The notes under the pieces: model-generated | Seen by the model: only the letters and a program-made list of their open reading frames with translations | Database searches by the model: none | What the model was told of the DNA's origin: nothing | Translations under genes and position numbers: made by a program | Part shown: positions 55,586 through 64,000 of the stretch, piece by piece | How positions within the stretch are numbered: the stretch's first letter is position 1 | Layout of the letters: every line of letters begins with the position of its first letter | Assembly: GCF_018613605.1 (NCBI RefSeq) | Contig: NZ_JAGGPU010000006.1 | Span: 1-64,000, forward strand | Source: Pedobacter sp. ISL-64 | Lineage (GTDB): Bacteria; Bacteroidota; Bacteroidia; Sphingobacteriales; Sphingobacteriaceae | Reading direction: 5' to 3' | Length of the DNA: 64,000 nt

Positions 55586-56056
55586 TTAAAAAAGTTCGAA
55601 CAATGCTTCAATTTCTACAGGAATATTATCTGGCAAAGAGCCAAAACCAACAGCGCTTCTTACACCAATGCCATTTTCCTCACCCCAAACTTTTGCAAAA
55701 AGCTCACTGCAACCGTTAATAATATAAGGATGTTTTTCAAACTCTGGCGTACAATTTACCATGCCTAAAACCTTAATTACCCGTTTAACATTGTTTAAAC
55801 TACCGATGTTTGTTTTTATGGTTGAAAGCATGGTTAAGCCCACCTGTAACGCCGCAATTTTGCCTTCTTCCTGAGATAAATCAGAACCGATCCGTCCAAT
55901 GATTAATGATTTATCATCCTGAACCGGACCATGGCCGCTTAGGTAAAGGTAATTTCCATCAACTAAACAAGGTTTGTAAACGCCAAGTGGTGCGGGTGCG
56001 GGCGGTAAATTAAGTTTCAGTTGTTCGAAGCGTTCGTCGGGAGTTAAATTTTCCAT
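55586..56056 (-). CDS. RidA-family (YjgF) enamine/imine deaminase
   Basis: A 156-residue RidA protein that hydrolyses reactive enamines from PLP dehydratases. Features are LNLPPAPAPLGVYKPC, LSGHGPVQ, VKRVIKVLGMVNCTPEF and the C-terminal RSAVGFGSLPDNIPVEIEALFEL with the ligand-binding arginine. It is encoded between the GntP permease and the D-TA-type enzyme with 19- and 2-base gaps, so its job is probably to clear that enzyme's enamine product. Confidence 0.87.
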   Translation of the reverse strand: MENLTPDERFEQLKLNLPPAPAPLGVYKPCLVDGNYLYLSGHGPVQDDKSLIIGRIGSDLSQEEGKIAALQVGLTMLSTIKTNIGSLNNVKRVIKVLGMVNCTPEFEKHPYIINGCSELFAKVWGEENGIGVRSAVGFGSLPDNIPVEIEALFELF

Positions 56057-56075
56057 ATGCTGTATTTATTATTTT

Positions 56076-57392
56076 TTAAGCGATGATTATTTTAAGCAAA
56101 AGTACACCCAAAAGGCCTGCTATGCCAACAATAGATTCCATTAATGCCCAGGATTTGAAGGTATCTTTCAAAGTTAAACCGAAATATTCTTTAAACATCC
56201 AGAATCCGGCGTCGTTAACATGAGAAAACATTAAACTCCCGGCACCAACAGCTAAAACCATCAGATTCGGATTGGTATGCGTATGCTCCATTAAAGGGAC
56301 AATAATACCGGCAGTGGTTAAACCTGCAACTGTTGCCGAACCCACACAAAACCGGATGATTGCGGCAATCATCCAGGCCAGAAACAATGGCTCTGCTTTA
56401 ACATGCTGCAAATAAGCTGCGATTTGATTACTTACACCGCTCTCTGTTAAAACCTGCTTTAAAGCGCCGGAGCCTGCAATTATCAAAAGAATTAAAGCGA
56501 TATCTTTAATGGCATCACCATAAATACGCATGATCTCCGCGATTGTTTTTCCCTGGGCTATACCAAGTAACCATGTGGCAACAATTAATACAATAAGCAT
56601 CACAACGGATGGATTTCCGGCAAATAAAATATAGGGCAGGATAACAGCGTCTGGCCTCAAAAGCATGGGAACGAAGGAAGCAACTGCAAGTAACAATACA
56701 GGAAGTAAAGCCGTAAAAAAGCTTTTAAATCTGCCCGGGAGTTGTTCTTCAGTTAATTCTTTTGGGCTGAAAGAAGCCAGGGGATTTGCAGGAATAGCTT
56801 TGAGCGTACGGGCGAAAATGGGGCCACCCAGTATGATTGCAGGAATTGCAACAGCTAAACCATAAAATAATGTCAAACCCATATCTGCCTTGAATTGAAT
56901 CACTAATGCTGCCGGAGAAGGATGTGGCGGCAAGAATCCATGTGTTACGGATAACGCGGCCAACATGGGTAAACCGATATATAACGCAGGCAATTTATAA
57001 CGGTAAACCACGGAGAATATTAAGGGAACCATCAGCACGAAACCTATCCCATAATACAAGGGAATACCAATTAAAAAGCCGGTTAAAACCATAGCCCATT
57101 GAATATATTTTTCGCCGAAAATGCTCATGCTCACTTGAGCGATCTTTTGCGCTGCCCCGCTTTCGGCCACCAGTTTACCAAGCATTGCCCCTGCCGTAAT
57201 GATAATGGCTAAGGAGCCTAAAACATCGCCCATGCCTTTTTCGATACTCGATGGGATTTTTGAAGGTGGTAAGCCTAAAGCCAGGCCTGCAAGAAAAGAT
57301 ACCGCTAAAAAGGCTAAAAAAGCATTGATCTTAAATACGGAAATCAGTACAATTAATAATGCAATGCAAATAAAAACAATTAGTATAGTCAT
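56076..57392 (-). CDS. GntP-family permease (DsdX-like context)
   Basis: A 438-residue inner-membrane symporter, paralogous to the protein at 32888-34207; both share GSLAIII.AGAMLGKLV and GFLPPHPSP. The GntP family includes gluconate carriers and the E. coli D-serine carrier DsdX. Position at the head of the RidA/D-TA/M19 operon argues for a D-amino acid such as D-serine as substrate. Its start codon abuts the stop of a short upstream frame (TAAATG at 57395-57390). Confidence 0.85.
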   Translation of the reverse strand: MTILIVFICIALLIVLISVFKINAFLAFLAVSFLAGLALGLPPSKIPSSIEKGMGDVLGSLAIIITAGAMLGKLVAESGAAQKIAQVSMSIFGEKYIQWAMVLTGFLIGIPLYYGIGFVLMVPLIFSVVYRYKLPALYIGLPMLAALSVTHGFLPPHPSPAALVIQFKADMGLTLFYGLAVAIPAIILGGPIFARTLKAIPANPLASFSPKELTEEQLPGRFKSFFTALLPVLLLAVASFVPMLLRPDAVILPYILFAGNPSVVMLIVLIVATWLLGIAQGKTIAEIMRIYGDAIKDIALILLIIAGSGALKQVLTESGVSNQIAAYLQHVKAEPLFLAWMIAAIIRFCVGSATVAGLTTAGIIVPLMEHTHTNPNLMVLAVGAGSLMFSHVNDAGFWMFKEYFGLTLKDTFKSWALMESIVGIAGLLGVLLLKIIIA

Positions 57393-57518
57393 TTAATTTA
57401 CGATAATTTCATCAGCCATTAACCAGGCTTTTGTGCCTGCACCATAAAAACCGTCAGGGATAATCCCAATATTGGCGGCCTTAATCCCGTTCGTTTGATT
57501 ACTCAAAATTATTTGCTG
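57393..57518 (-). pseudogene. C-terminal remnant of a lost gene before GntP
   Basis: An open frame of about 41 codons without a proper start, ending GAGTKAWLMADEIIVN then TAA, which abuts the permease start. It reads like the tail of a protein (IPDGFYGAGTKAW), so an upstream gene of the operon may have been deleted. A chance frame is possible. Confidence 0.35.
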
Positions 57519-57555
57519 TTATGTTTATCAGAAGGCATAAACCAAAATACAATGA

Positions 57556-57906
57556 TCAACTTGCATCGCATCTCACCGTTTCCATTTCAGCAAGTTCGAA
57601 GGTAAGGTTCACCGAACGTCCATCAAGCGGTCTGGTACAATGCTTAACCATTGCAGGAATGGTAAATAGCTGTCCAGGTTTCAGCTCAACCGTGCGGTCC
57701 TCAAGATCAATTAATAAAGTTCCTTCAATACCCATAAAGGTTTCATCACTATTTGGATGGTAGTGCCAGTAAAAGGGTTCCGTCATTACCCCAACCCTCA
57801 CAACATGGTCATTAAAGAGGGAAAGCGGAATATTTTTGTAGCTGCTTACGCCGGCGGTTTCATGCTCAATATCAATCACCGTAAGCTGAGGTATGGTTCT
57901 GGTCAT
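57556..57906 (-). CDS. Cupin-domain protein
   Basis: A 116-residue single-domain cupin with FYWHYHPNSDETFMGIEG (metal-binding HxH...E) and ELKPGQLFTIPAMVKHC (later His). Small cupins act as isomerases, oxygenases or binding proteins. It precedes the D-amino-acid operon by about 160 bases, with a gene remnant between, so linkage is uncertain. Confidence 0.75.
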   Translation of the reverse strand: MTRTIPQLTVIDIEHETAGVSSYKNIPLSLFNDHVVRVGVMTEPFYWHYHPNSDETFMGIEGTLLIDLEDRTVELKPGQLFTIPAMVKHCTRPLDGRSVNLTFELAEMETVRCDAS

Positions 57907-58110
57907 TTTTAAAATTACATATTTTCTGATTTAAACCCTATTAATAGGTGATTACATCTTTAGTACCGGAGTCATCACTGACTGAAAGATAGATGGACAC
58001 CCCGTGCGCATAATGCATATCATACCCGCTGTTCCGATCTGTACAATTTATTCCATAAAACGTCGATTAGCTTTGTGAAATTCCTTAATTTTAAATATAA
58101 CCAAATCCTT

Positions 58111-58563
58111 ATGGAACAGAACCAATTGATCAGAATGGATAATATGGGCATTGTTGTGGCATCGCTTGACAATGCAATCTCTTTTTTTACCGAAATCGGA
58201 CTGAAACTTGAAGGGCGGGCGACAATCGAGGGAGAATGGGCAGGTAAGGTTACCGGGTTGGGCAACCAGCACGTGGAAGTCGCCATGATGGTTACCCCCG
58301 ATGGGCATAGCCGCCTTGAAATTTCACAGTTTCTTGCTCCGGTTACCATTTCAGATCACCGTGAAGCACCGGTTAATTCTCTTGGCTACCTGCGTGTAAT
58401 GTTCACGGTTTCGGATATCGACGAGTTGTTGCCTAGACTGCAAAAGCATGGCGCCACATTGGTTGGTGAAGTTGTTCAATATGAAGACACCTATAAACTT
58501 TGCTACATCAGGGGGTCAGAAGGTCTTCTAATCGGGCTTGCGCAGGAGCTTCAAAGAAGATGA
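58111..58563 (+). CDS. VOC-family (glyoxalase-like) protein
   Basis: A 150-residue VOC protein starting at the ATG at 58111 (MEQNQLIRMDNMGIVVASL) in preference to GTG at 58075. Two beta-alpha-beta-beta-beta units are visible, with possible metal residues in HVEVAMM, SRLEISQF and a terminal GLLIGLAQEL. These proteins include dioxygenases, lyases and resistance proteins, and the role is unknown. The 3' end faces a truncated gene copy on the other strand. Confidence 0.78.
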   Translation: MEQNQLIRMDNMGIVVASLDNAISFFTEIGLKLEGRATIEGEWAGKVTGLGNQHVEVAMMVTPDGHSRLEISQFLAPVTISDHREAPVNSLGYLRVMFTVSDIDELLPRLQKHGATLVGEVVQYEDTYKLCYIRGSEGLLIGLAQELQRR

Positions 58564-58576
58564 GCGCATGGATAAG

Positions 58577-58726
58577 CTGAGTTGGATATTCAATGATAAT
58601 TGTACTATCTGCGAATTCTTCGAAAAATTTATGCATTGGCGTAATACCCTTTGTTTGCCCACTACAAGAATAAATACATATTGATAATGCAAAAAATGTC
58701 GCTAATATTTTCATTATGACTTTCAA
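58577..58726 (-). pseudogene. Truncated fifth copy of the tandem secreted-protein family
   Basis: The first 50 codons (MKVIMKILATFFALSICIYS ... STIIIEYPTQ) match the N-termini of the four intact genes to its right, above all 59410-60036. Similarity stops at 58577; the frame then runs into unrelated sequence that overlaps the VOC gene end. The rest of the copy has been deleted. It overlaps the next gene by 4 bases. Confidence 0.8.
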
Positions 58727-59391
58727 TAATAATTACTTTTAATCGTGGGGTAATATTTATCAATGATTTCTTCAATTTTGATAGCCGCTTTTCTGCTTTT
58801 GTTACCGGGACAAAGTTTTTCGTAATATCCAGGACTCCAAAAAATTAAGGTTTTAATTTCCTTTTTAGTAATTAAATGGATAATCGCGGGACTGCCTCCG
58901 TCATTAACAAAATTATCGACAATACCTTTACAGCCACGTCCAAAAACGCTATCATCAACGATTTGCCAAGGCTTATGTTTAGAAATTTCATTCCATATTT
59001 TCTTTGCCGTATCTGGTTTTAGGTTAATGAGATTAAAAAATATATTAATATCGGCAGGGCGATTTTTAAAATTTGAGCGCTCTGTACCTATCATATTCCA
59101 TAAAATTACAGGAAACATTTTTTTTAATTTGTATAGTGGATAATAAGCAGTGTCTAAAGGATCATAATTAAAAGTATTCACAAAACTTCCAGTTTTACTA
59201 ATAAGCTTGTAGCTTGACGGTTTTCCGTCTGGAACATTTGCATATTCAATTATGATAGTACTGTCTGCAAATTGCTGAAAAAATTTATGCATGGGTGTTT
59301 GACCTAGTGAATAACGCATAAGTTCATCCTGACCGAAACAATAATGCCACGAAAGCGAGAATAAAAGAGCAAAAGCAAGGAGTTTTTTCAT
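58723..59391 (-). CDS. Secreted protein of an unrecognised tandem family, copy 1
   Basis: A 222-residue exported protein (signal MKKLLAFALLFSLSWHYCFG). Family features seen in all four copies are TPMHKFFQQFADSTIIIEY after the signal, a PAxINIFFN segment, DTAKKxWxxIxKxKPWQxVDD, HLITKKEIKTLIF and CPGNKSR near the end. I do not recognise the family. It may be a periplasmic or secreted domain that duplicates readily. It starts 18 bases after copy 2, so the array is likely co-transcribed. Confidence 0.65.
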   Translation of the reverse strand: MKKLLAFALLFSLSWHYCFGQDELMRYSLGQTPMHKFFQQFADSTIIIEYANVPDGKPSSYKLISKTGSFVNTFNYDPLDTAYYPLYKLKKMFPVILWNMIGTERSNFKNRPADINIFFNLINLKPDTAKKIWNEISKHKPWQIVDDSVFGRGCKGIVDNFVNDGGSPAIIHLITKKEIKTLIFWSPGYYEKLCPGNKSRKAAIKIEEIIDKYYPTIKSNYY

Positions 59392-59409
59392 GTTCCGCTC
59401 AGTTTATTT

Positions 59410-60036
59410 TTAGTCATAGCTAACTTTTAAAGGAATATATTTATCAAACAAACGTTCTATGCCAGTTATCCCCTGCCGGTTCTTATTGCCCGGACATTGC
59501 TTTTCATAATAATAAGGTGCATAATAAATTAATGTCTTAATCTCTTTTTTTGTAATGAGATGCATAATACTATAACTTGCATCCATAATCACAGCGCTAC
59601 ACTCTGGATAGCTTTTATCGTCAAGCAATTGCCATGGCTTAAATTTTGAAATGTTTAGCCACATTTTTTTTGCAGTATCTGGATTTACTTTATAGAAATT
59701 GAAAAATATGTTAACATTTGCTGGTACGGTATTAAAACTAGTTTTATGCATAGAAAGCACCATACCTAAAACTTTTGGCATACTTTTATGAAATTTTATG
59801 AAATTTTTACTTGTCGTATCTAATGGAAAATAAGTAAATGTATTAATGGTATCATTTGATTTACTGACAATTTTATAAGATGGAGGATCAGACGATTGGC
59901 TTGGATATTCTATTATAATTGTACTATCTGCAAATTGCTGAAAGATTTTATGCATGGGGGTAATACCCTTTGCCTGCCCACTAAAAGAATAAATACATAT
60001 TGATAATGCAAAAGAGGTCGCTAATATTTTCATCAT
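59410..60036 (-). CDS. Secreted protein of the tandem family, copy 2
   Basis: A 208-residue exported protein (signal MMKILATSFALSICIYSFSG). It carries the family blocks TPMHKIFQQFADSTIIIEYP, PANVNIFFN, DTAKKMW, KPWQLLDD and CPGNKNR. Its 5' end is nearly identical to the truncated copy at 58577-58726, so that duplication is recent. It is 5 bases from copy 3. Function is unknown. Confidence 0.65.
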   Translation of the reverse strand: MMKILATSFALSICIYSFSGQAKGITPMHKIFQQFADSTIIIEYPSQSSDPPSYKIVSKSNDTINTFTYFPLDTTSKNFIKFHKSMPKVLGMVLSMHKTSFNTVPANVNIFFNFYKVNPDTAKKMWLNISKFKPWQLLDDKSYPECSAVIMDASYSIMHLITKKEIKTLIYYAPYYYEKQCPGNKNRQGITGIERLFDKYIPLKVSYD

Positions 60037-60041
60037 AAAAT

Positions 60042-60686
60042 TTAATAATACTTTCCTTTAAACTTTGGAAAGTATTTGTCAATTGTTTCATCTATCTTAA
60101 TAAACGCTTGCCTGTATTTATTCCCAGGGCAAAGTTTTTCGAAATATGCTGGGGTCATAAAAAACAGTGTTTTTATTTCTTGTCTTGTAATAAGATGAAT
60201 AATAGCAGGCCTGGCTTCTGAGATGACAGGATCTTCTACATTTTTACAGCCATATCCGAAAGTTCTATCATCAACTAATTGCCAGGGTTTTGTTTTTGTA
60301 ATATCGGCCCACATTTTTTTTGTTGTATCAGAATTTATAGGTGCGATATTAAAAAAGATGTTAATATCTGCTGGTATATCTTGAAACAGCGTTTTTTTGG
60401 CAGATAACATGTTCCATAATATAACTGGAGAATGTTTTCTGATTGAGCTGATGTTTCTCCACGTTGTATCAATAGCTTCATAACAAAATGAATTGACCAT
60501 GTTATCTGTCTTAGTTAATATCCTATAAATTGGTGGTCTGCCCTCTATTCTATATTCCCTGATGATGGTACTATCTGCGTATTGCTGAAAAAATTTATGC
60601 ATGGGAGTTACGCTCCCTTCAGGATTTAGCTGGCAATAACTATTAATACTGATCATATTTAGAAGGATATAGATTATACATTTCAT
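60042..60686 (-). CDS. Secreted protein of the tandem family, copy 3
   Basis: A 214-residue exported protein with signal MKCIIYILLNMISINSYC. Family blocks are TPMHKFFQQYADSTIIREY, PADINIFFN, DTTKKMWADITKTKPWQLVDD, HLITRQEIKTLFF and CPGNKYR. It keeps an extra cysteine motif, FGYGCKNVEDP, that is shared with copy 1 (FGRGCKGIVDN). Function is unknown. Confidence 0.65.
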   Translation of the reverse strand: MKCIIYILLNMISINSYCQLNPEGSVTPMHKFFQQYADSTIIREYRIEGRPPIYRILTKTDNMVNSFCYEAIDTTWRNISSIRKHSPVILWNMLSAKKTLFQDIPADINIFFNIAPINSDTTKKMWADITKTKPWQLVDDRTFGYGCKNVEDPVISEARPAIIHLITRQEIKTLFFMTPAYFEKLCPGNKYRQAFIKIDETIDKYFPKFKGKYY

Positions 60687-60815
60687 AAACTCTATTATTT
60701 AAGGTGTTCCACAATTAACATTCGAATCTGATAATACATTACGAATGGCTAAAATGTGAATCCGCTATATTTTTAAATAACTATTTATATTGAACTTTAA
60801 TAGCGTAAAATAAGC

Positions 60816-61448
60816 TTAATTCTTAAATGGTATTTTCTCGTAAAACAATCGTTCAATTGATATAATTGCTATCCTGTTTGTATTACCCGGACATTGTTCT
60901 TCGTAATATTTGGGGTCATAAAAAATTAGTGTCTTAATTTCTTTTTTGGTTATCACGTGCATAATTGAATATAACCCATCTGTGGCTACTGCATAATTCT
61001 TACCAGGTGGACAGGATGGATAAGATTTGTCATCAACTAGCTGCCAAGGCTTAAACTTTGTAATATTATCCCACATCTTTTTTGATGTATCAGAAGATAA
61101 TGGCACTATATTAAAGAATATATTGATGCTGGCAGGTTCATTTCGAAAATTGTTCTTTTTCAATTGTAGAAAAGCCCTTAATGTATCAGGTATGTGAACA
61201 AGTTTTCTATTATAAAGTTTCAACAATCCACTATCTATCGCGTTGTAGGAAAAACAGTTTAAAATGCCAGATTTTTTACTGATAATTTTATAAGATGGTG
61301 GTTCGAAAGATTGAGTTGGATATTCAATGACTATTGTGCTATCTGCATATTCCTGAAAAAAATTATGCATTGGTGTAATTCCTTTCGATTGAGCAATACA
61401 TAAATTCGTTAAAAAAAACAGACCGAAAAAAATCAATAAATTTTTCAT
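60816..61448 (-). CDS. Secreted protein of the tandem family, copy 4
   Basis: A 210-residue exported protein (signal MKNLLIFFGLFFLTNLCIA) with TPMHNFFQEYADSTIVIEYP, PASINIFFN, DTSKKMW, KPWQLVDDKSYPSC, VITKKEIKTLIFY and CPGNTNR. It is the first copy in transcription order and lies 14 bases after the zincin-like gene at 61463. The array may be functionally tied to that gene. Confidence 0.65.
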   Translation of the reverse strand: MKNLLIFFGLFFLTNLCIAQSKGITPMHNFFQEYADSTIVIEYPTQSFEPPSYKIISKKSGILNCFSYNAIDSGLLKLYNRKLVHIPDTLRAFLQLKKNNFRNEPASINIFFNIVPLSSDTSKKMWDNITKFKPWQLVDDKSYPSCPPGKNYAVATDGLYSIMHVITKKEIKTLIFYDPKYYEEQCPGNTNRIAIISIERLFYEKIPFKN

Positions 61449-61462
61449 AAATTATTCTATTA

Positions 61463-62434
61463 TTAATTAATACAATTGACTTGCGAATCTGATATTATCA
61501 CTGGTCGTAAATTCTTATAAGCATTATCAGCTGTTTCAGTGTGACCAAAATAATCTACAGTTAAATTTTTAACATTATTTTTGTAATACTCAGTATCATC
61601 TAGTCCTTCCCATGCTAACCCATTGAAATGATTATCATTATAATTACTAAAATTACTGTCATACTTCCTTGCAAATTCTTTCAATCCTGAAACCAAAACC
61701 GCGATGTTTTGGGCAATATATTGGTGATGAATGGTGATTATAGATGTTCCGGCTAACTTGCTTTCAAATATATTCATAAGCTCTTGCAAAGCCATATCCT
61801 CTGGCTTTTTTGCCCAGAGATTATTAATTTCAGCTGAGCCAAATACAGCATATGCCCTTTGCATTAAATTGGCATGAAAAGCCTCATGTAATAAAGTTTT
61901 GGCAATTTGAATTGGAGGTGCTGTATTTACAAATTTTCTATTTAATAAGATACTAAAATTTTGTTTGTTTGCGGGGTCATAGGTAGTTCTTCCTTTAAGC
62001 GTATCGCTAGTGCTTAAATCCTTTACCTTAAATGTCAAATTAAATCCAGCTCCTGTAAACGCTTTAAGCAACGAATCAAATTTTACATTATTATTTAAGA
62101 GTTTCAACAAAGCACATTTTGCATTTACACTATTCAAAATACTGGTGTCGGTGACTATGATTTTATTCACATTATTATTATTCGTTCCTGAACTCCCTCC
62201 CCAAGGATTGCCTTGCCAAGGATCTGTTTGGTGACCTGTTCCGCAAATGGTTTGGCTACCGATATAATTACTATAAACACTTTCGCAATATGTGAAATTC
62301 GAACCTACATCGACACAGTTATATCCCATTATTTGGTATATGGGAATATCTTTACAATCATCAGGATATGCGATACTTACATTTTGGTTTTTAGAGGGCG
62401 ATAATGATTGTTGTTTATCAATCTCATACCGCAT
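61463..62434 (-). CDS. Zincin-like domain protein, probable C-terminal half of an interrupted lipoprotein
   Basis: A 323-residue frame with no export signal of its own. It holds a cysteine-containing linker, a glycine-rich spacer (WGGSSGTNNNN) and a metallopeptidase-like helix, AKTLLHEAFHANLMQR (HEAFH). Its ATG directly follows the TAA of the lipoprotein frame at 62435 in the same reading frame. The simplest reading is one exported 518-codon zincin-like lipoprotein cut by an in-frame stop. If so, this half would remain cytosolic or unmade. Confidence 0.6.
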   Translation of the reverse strand: MRYEIDKQQSLSPSKNQNVSIAYPDDCKDIPIYQIMGYNCVDVGSNFTYCESVYSNYIGSQTICGTGHQTDPWQGNPWGGSSGTNNNNVNKIIVTDTSILNSVNAKCALLKLLNNNVKFDSLLKAFTGAGFNLTFKVKDLSTSDTLKGRTTYDPANKQNFSILLNRKFVNTAPPIQIAKTLLHEAFHANLMQRAYAVFGSAEINNLWAKKPEDMALQELMNIFESKLAGTSIITIHHQYIAQNIAVLVSGLKEFARKYDSNFSNYNDNHFNGLAWEGLDDTEYYKNNVKNLTVDYFGHTETADNAYKNLRPVIISDSQVNCIN

Positions 62435-63019
62435 TTAACCAAATCGCTTACTTGCAATATACTCACCTTTCAGATTATGGTATAGAATTATACCTTCGAA
62501 ATTGTTTTCCTGTTTGAGATAGGTATTATTTTCAGGTCTGGCATCTGAATGGATTAAATAATCATTTCCAAAAATAATTGTCATAAAACAAGCCTCAGTG
62601 TACCCCGTGGTTTTAGAAACCAATAGCCTTGTAATACTTTTATGTTTTTCTACCTTATCGTTTTTTTTGTTAAGGGCTTCGGTATTAAATATAAAGACGC
62701 CATCAGCTACCATAGGTACCTCAACTATTGTGCGGTTAACATCTTTATAGCTTTTGGCGTTTATCCAATCAAGCACTAAATTTTGGTTTGACGAAGTATG
62801 GACTGTGGTGCCAGATTGAATATTTTTGGTAAATATGGCAGCAGTTATTGGCAAGCCGTCTGTTTGAACATTAAACCAATTTTGGGTTTCGGCTATTACT
62901 TTGTCTTCAGCCTCTAAGGTGCTTTGATCCTTTTTGCAGGAGTACATAAAAATTGAGATTGAAAATAATACACTTAGAGCCAGTAAATATGGCTTTAATA
63001 AGGAATAAGATTGATTCAT
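62435..63019 (-). CDS. Lipoprotein, probable N-terminal half of the interrupted zincin-like protein
   Basis: A 194-residue lipoprotein (signal with lipobox MYSC, Cys28, then KKDQS). The body has ETQNWFNVQTDGLP and ends YHNLKGEYIASKRFG. A TAA at 62437-62435 is followed at once by ATG in the same frame (62434), where the zincin-like part begins. Similar Bacteroidetes lipoproteins continue past this point, so the stop is probably a recent nonsense change. Confidence 0.65.
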   Translation of the reverse strand: MNQSYSLLKPYLLALSVLFSISIFMYSCKKDQSTLEAEDKVIAETQNWFNVQTDGLPITAAIFTKNIQSGTTVHTSSNQNLVLDWINAKSYKDVNRTIVEVPMVADGVFIFNTEALNKKNDKVEKHKSITRLLVSKTTGYTEACFMTIIFGNDYLIHSDARPENNTYLKQENNFEGIILYHNLKGEYIASKRFG

Positions 63020-63329
63020 TGTTAATTTAGATCTAGATAGTTAATAATTGTGAGAGATTAGCCCATGAATCTACAACCTAATTACAACAATACCAAATTA
63101 AAATAACAAAACATGTAATTAATTGTGAAACAAAAATGTAAATTGATGTTTACATTCACCGGGTTGGTGGCGGTAATTATTTGCCTTTTAAACTTGCGAT
63201 AATATCTTGGAAATAAGTGTTTACAAAGCACTCAATATATATCCCTAATCATGACAATATTTCCCTTAATCAGCAACAGATTATGATTTATCACTAGTTT
63301 TCATTTTTTAAATGAGTTTGCCAAAATAA
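63020..63329. other. Gene-free stretch
   Basis: About 310 AT-rich bases between two minus-strand genes. No hairpin with a T run and no RNA gene was recognised. It should contain the promoter of the lipoprotein gene that starts at 63019. Confidence 0.5.
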
Positions 63330-64000
63330 CTATTTCTCAGAAAAGATATAATCGATAGGCAAACTATCTGCTACATTTCTCCATCCCCAATAGCCAGAAA
63401 AATAAACCGATTGTGGATCGACCAAAACACCATTTGAAGAGAACGCACATTTATCAACAAGTAACTTAATTTGTGATAGCTGCGAATTCGTAAATTGAAG
63501 ATTTTTTTTTATTTCTGGACTAAGCGTACTTACATATCCTGGTTCTTCATCGCGCTTTGTATAAACCACATACATAATGTCTTTACTCGTTATAGATTTG
63601 AGCTCATTTTCAGACTTATGCAGCAATGTATCTACCAAGACCGTTTTGGTGATTAGCGTTGGTAGATACATGGGTTTACTTTTTAATTTTAACCAATAGC
63701 TCAATGAATCATTTTCATTAACATTAATTAAACCTGTTTTTTTTTGTTGCTTTAACAGTAATCTGGTTATATTGGCTTTCAATACACTATCAGATGGCCT
63801 TTTGGAGTTGGTTTGATTTACAAGTTTCAAAATCAAAAAACCTTCGCTATCTATATTCTTCTTATACAATGCGCTGAAGAAATGCATGGGTGAGCCTTGG
63901 TAAGCACTGCGCCTATTTTGAGCCCAACGTTGCTGAGCCTTATCCGATCCTTTTAAATCTTCAAAATAAACCGAACCTTTATAAGATACTTTACCGGCAC
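63330..64000 (-). CDS. C-terminal part of a carboxypeptidase-regulatory-like protein, cut by the window edge
   Basis: The frame stays open from the window end (first full codon at 63998) to the stop at 63330, so at least 222 residues are present and the internal ATG at 63887 is not the start. The segment AGKVSYKGSVYFEDL followed by RRSAYQGSPMHFFSALY resembles Bacteroidetes surface proteins with a carboxypeptidase-like regulatory domain upstream. Function is unknown. Confidence 0.65.
   Translation of the reverse strand, partial: AGKVSYKGSVYFEDLKGSDKAQQRWAQNRRSAYQGSPMHFFSALYKKNIDSEGFLILKLVNQTNSKRPSDSVLKANITRLLLKQQKKTGLINVNENDSLSYWLKLKSKPMYLPTLITKTVLVDTLLHKSENELKSITSKDIMYVVYTKRDEEPGYVSTLSPEIKKNLQFTNSQLSQIKLLVDKCAFSSNGVLVDPQSVYFSGYWGWRNVADSLPIDYIFSEK

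Noticed and set aside
1-64000. CRISPR arrays, rRNA or insertion sequences
   Set aside because: No regularly spaced direct repeats, no rRNA segments and no transposase genes were seen; the repeats present are palindromes or att copies.

Overview
The window looks like a Bacteroidetes chromosome, most likely Sphingobacteriaceae (Pedobacter or a close relative). The support is a SusC/SusD pair, an IntDOT-like tyrosine recombinase, BfmA and DUF5712-type mobilization genes, lipoproteins with Bacteroidetes-style lipoboxes, and promoters of the TTTG-N20-TAnnTTTG type. The organism is inferred from gene content alone.

Layout. 1-3760: housekeeping genes (heptose-bisphosphate phosphatase, FucP-type sugar transporter, formylglycine-generating-enzyme lipoprotein). 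3884-3956: tRNA-Lys(UUU). 3942-31195: an integrated island of about 27 kb bounded by a 16-bp direct repeat of the tRNA 3' end, with an integrase just inside the tRNA end and matching TCGGTGAGT motifs inside both ends. 31421-40150: a membrane protein, AraC regulators and an operon for oxidative breakdown of a sugar acid to 2-oxoglutarate. 40698-46876: SusC, SusD and an exported Gfo/Idh/MocA oxidoreductase. 46975-52649: ABC exporter, paired lipoproteins, a frameshifted VOC gene, a RibD-like reductase and an AraC regulator. 53395-57906: an operon that fits D-serine or D-threonine use (M19 dipeptidase, D-TA-type PLP enzyme, RidA, GntP permease) plus a cupin. 58111-64000: a VOC protein, a tandem array of unrecognised secreted proteins with a truncated member, a lipoprotein/zincin reading frame split by an in-frame stop, and a partial gene at the edge.

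The island is the accessory region. It carries an AbiEii-type toxin with a DUF6922-like partner, a cassette of one HTH gene and three small unknown genes, a multi-stem structured RNA in front of a HEPN gene, a mobilization module (DUF5712 relaxase-like protein, BfmA, candidate oriT), a 1452-residue NACHT protein with an Mrr-like N-terminus, a 607-residue protein ending in a PD-(D/E)XK-like domain, two divergent modules each pairing a RES or PIN-like protein with a small HExxH zincin-like protein, and an operon of a 1849-residue primase-reverse transcriptase-phosphoribosyltransferase-like fusion with a PD-(D/E)XK protein. This reads as a mobilizable defence island. Its best candidates for an undescribed system are the primase-RT fusion with its nuclease partner, the toxin/zincin pairs, and the structured RNA/HEPN locus. 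All functional claims come from motif recognition by eye; no search was run.
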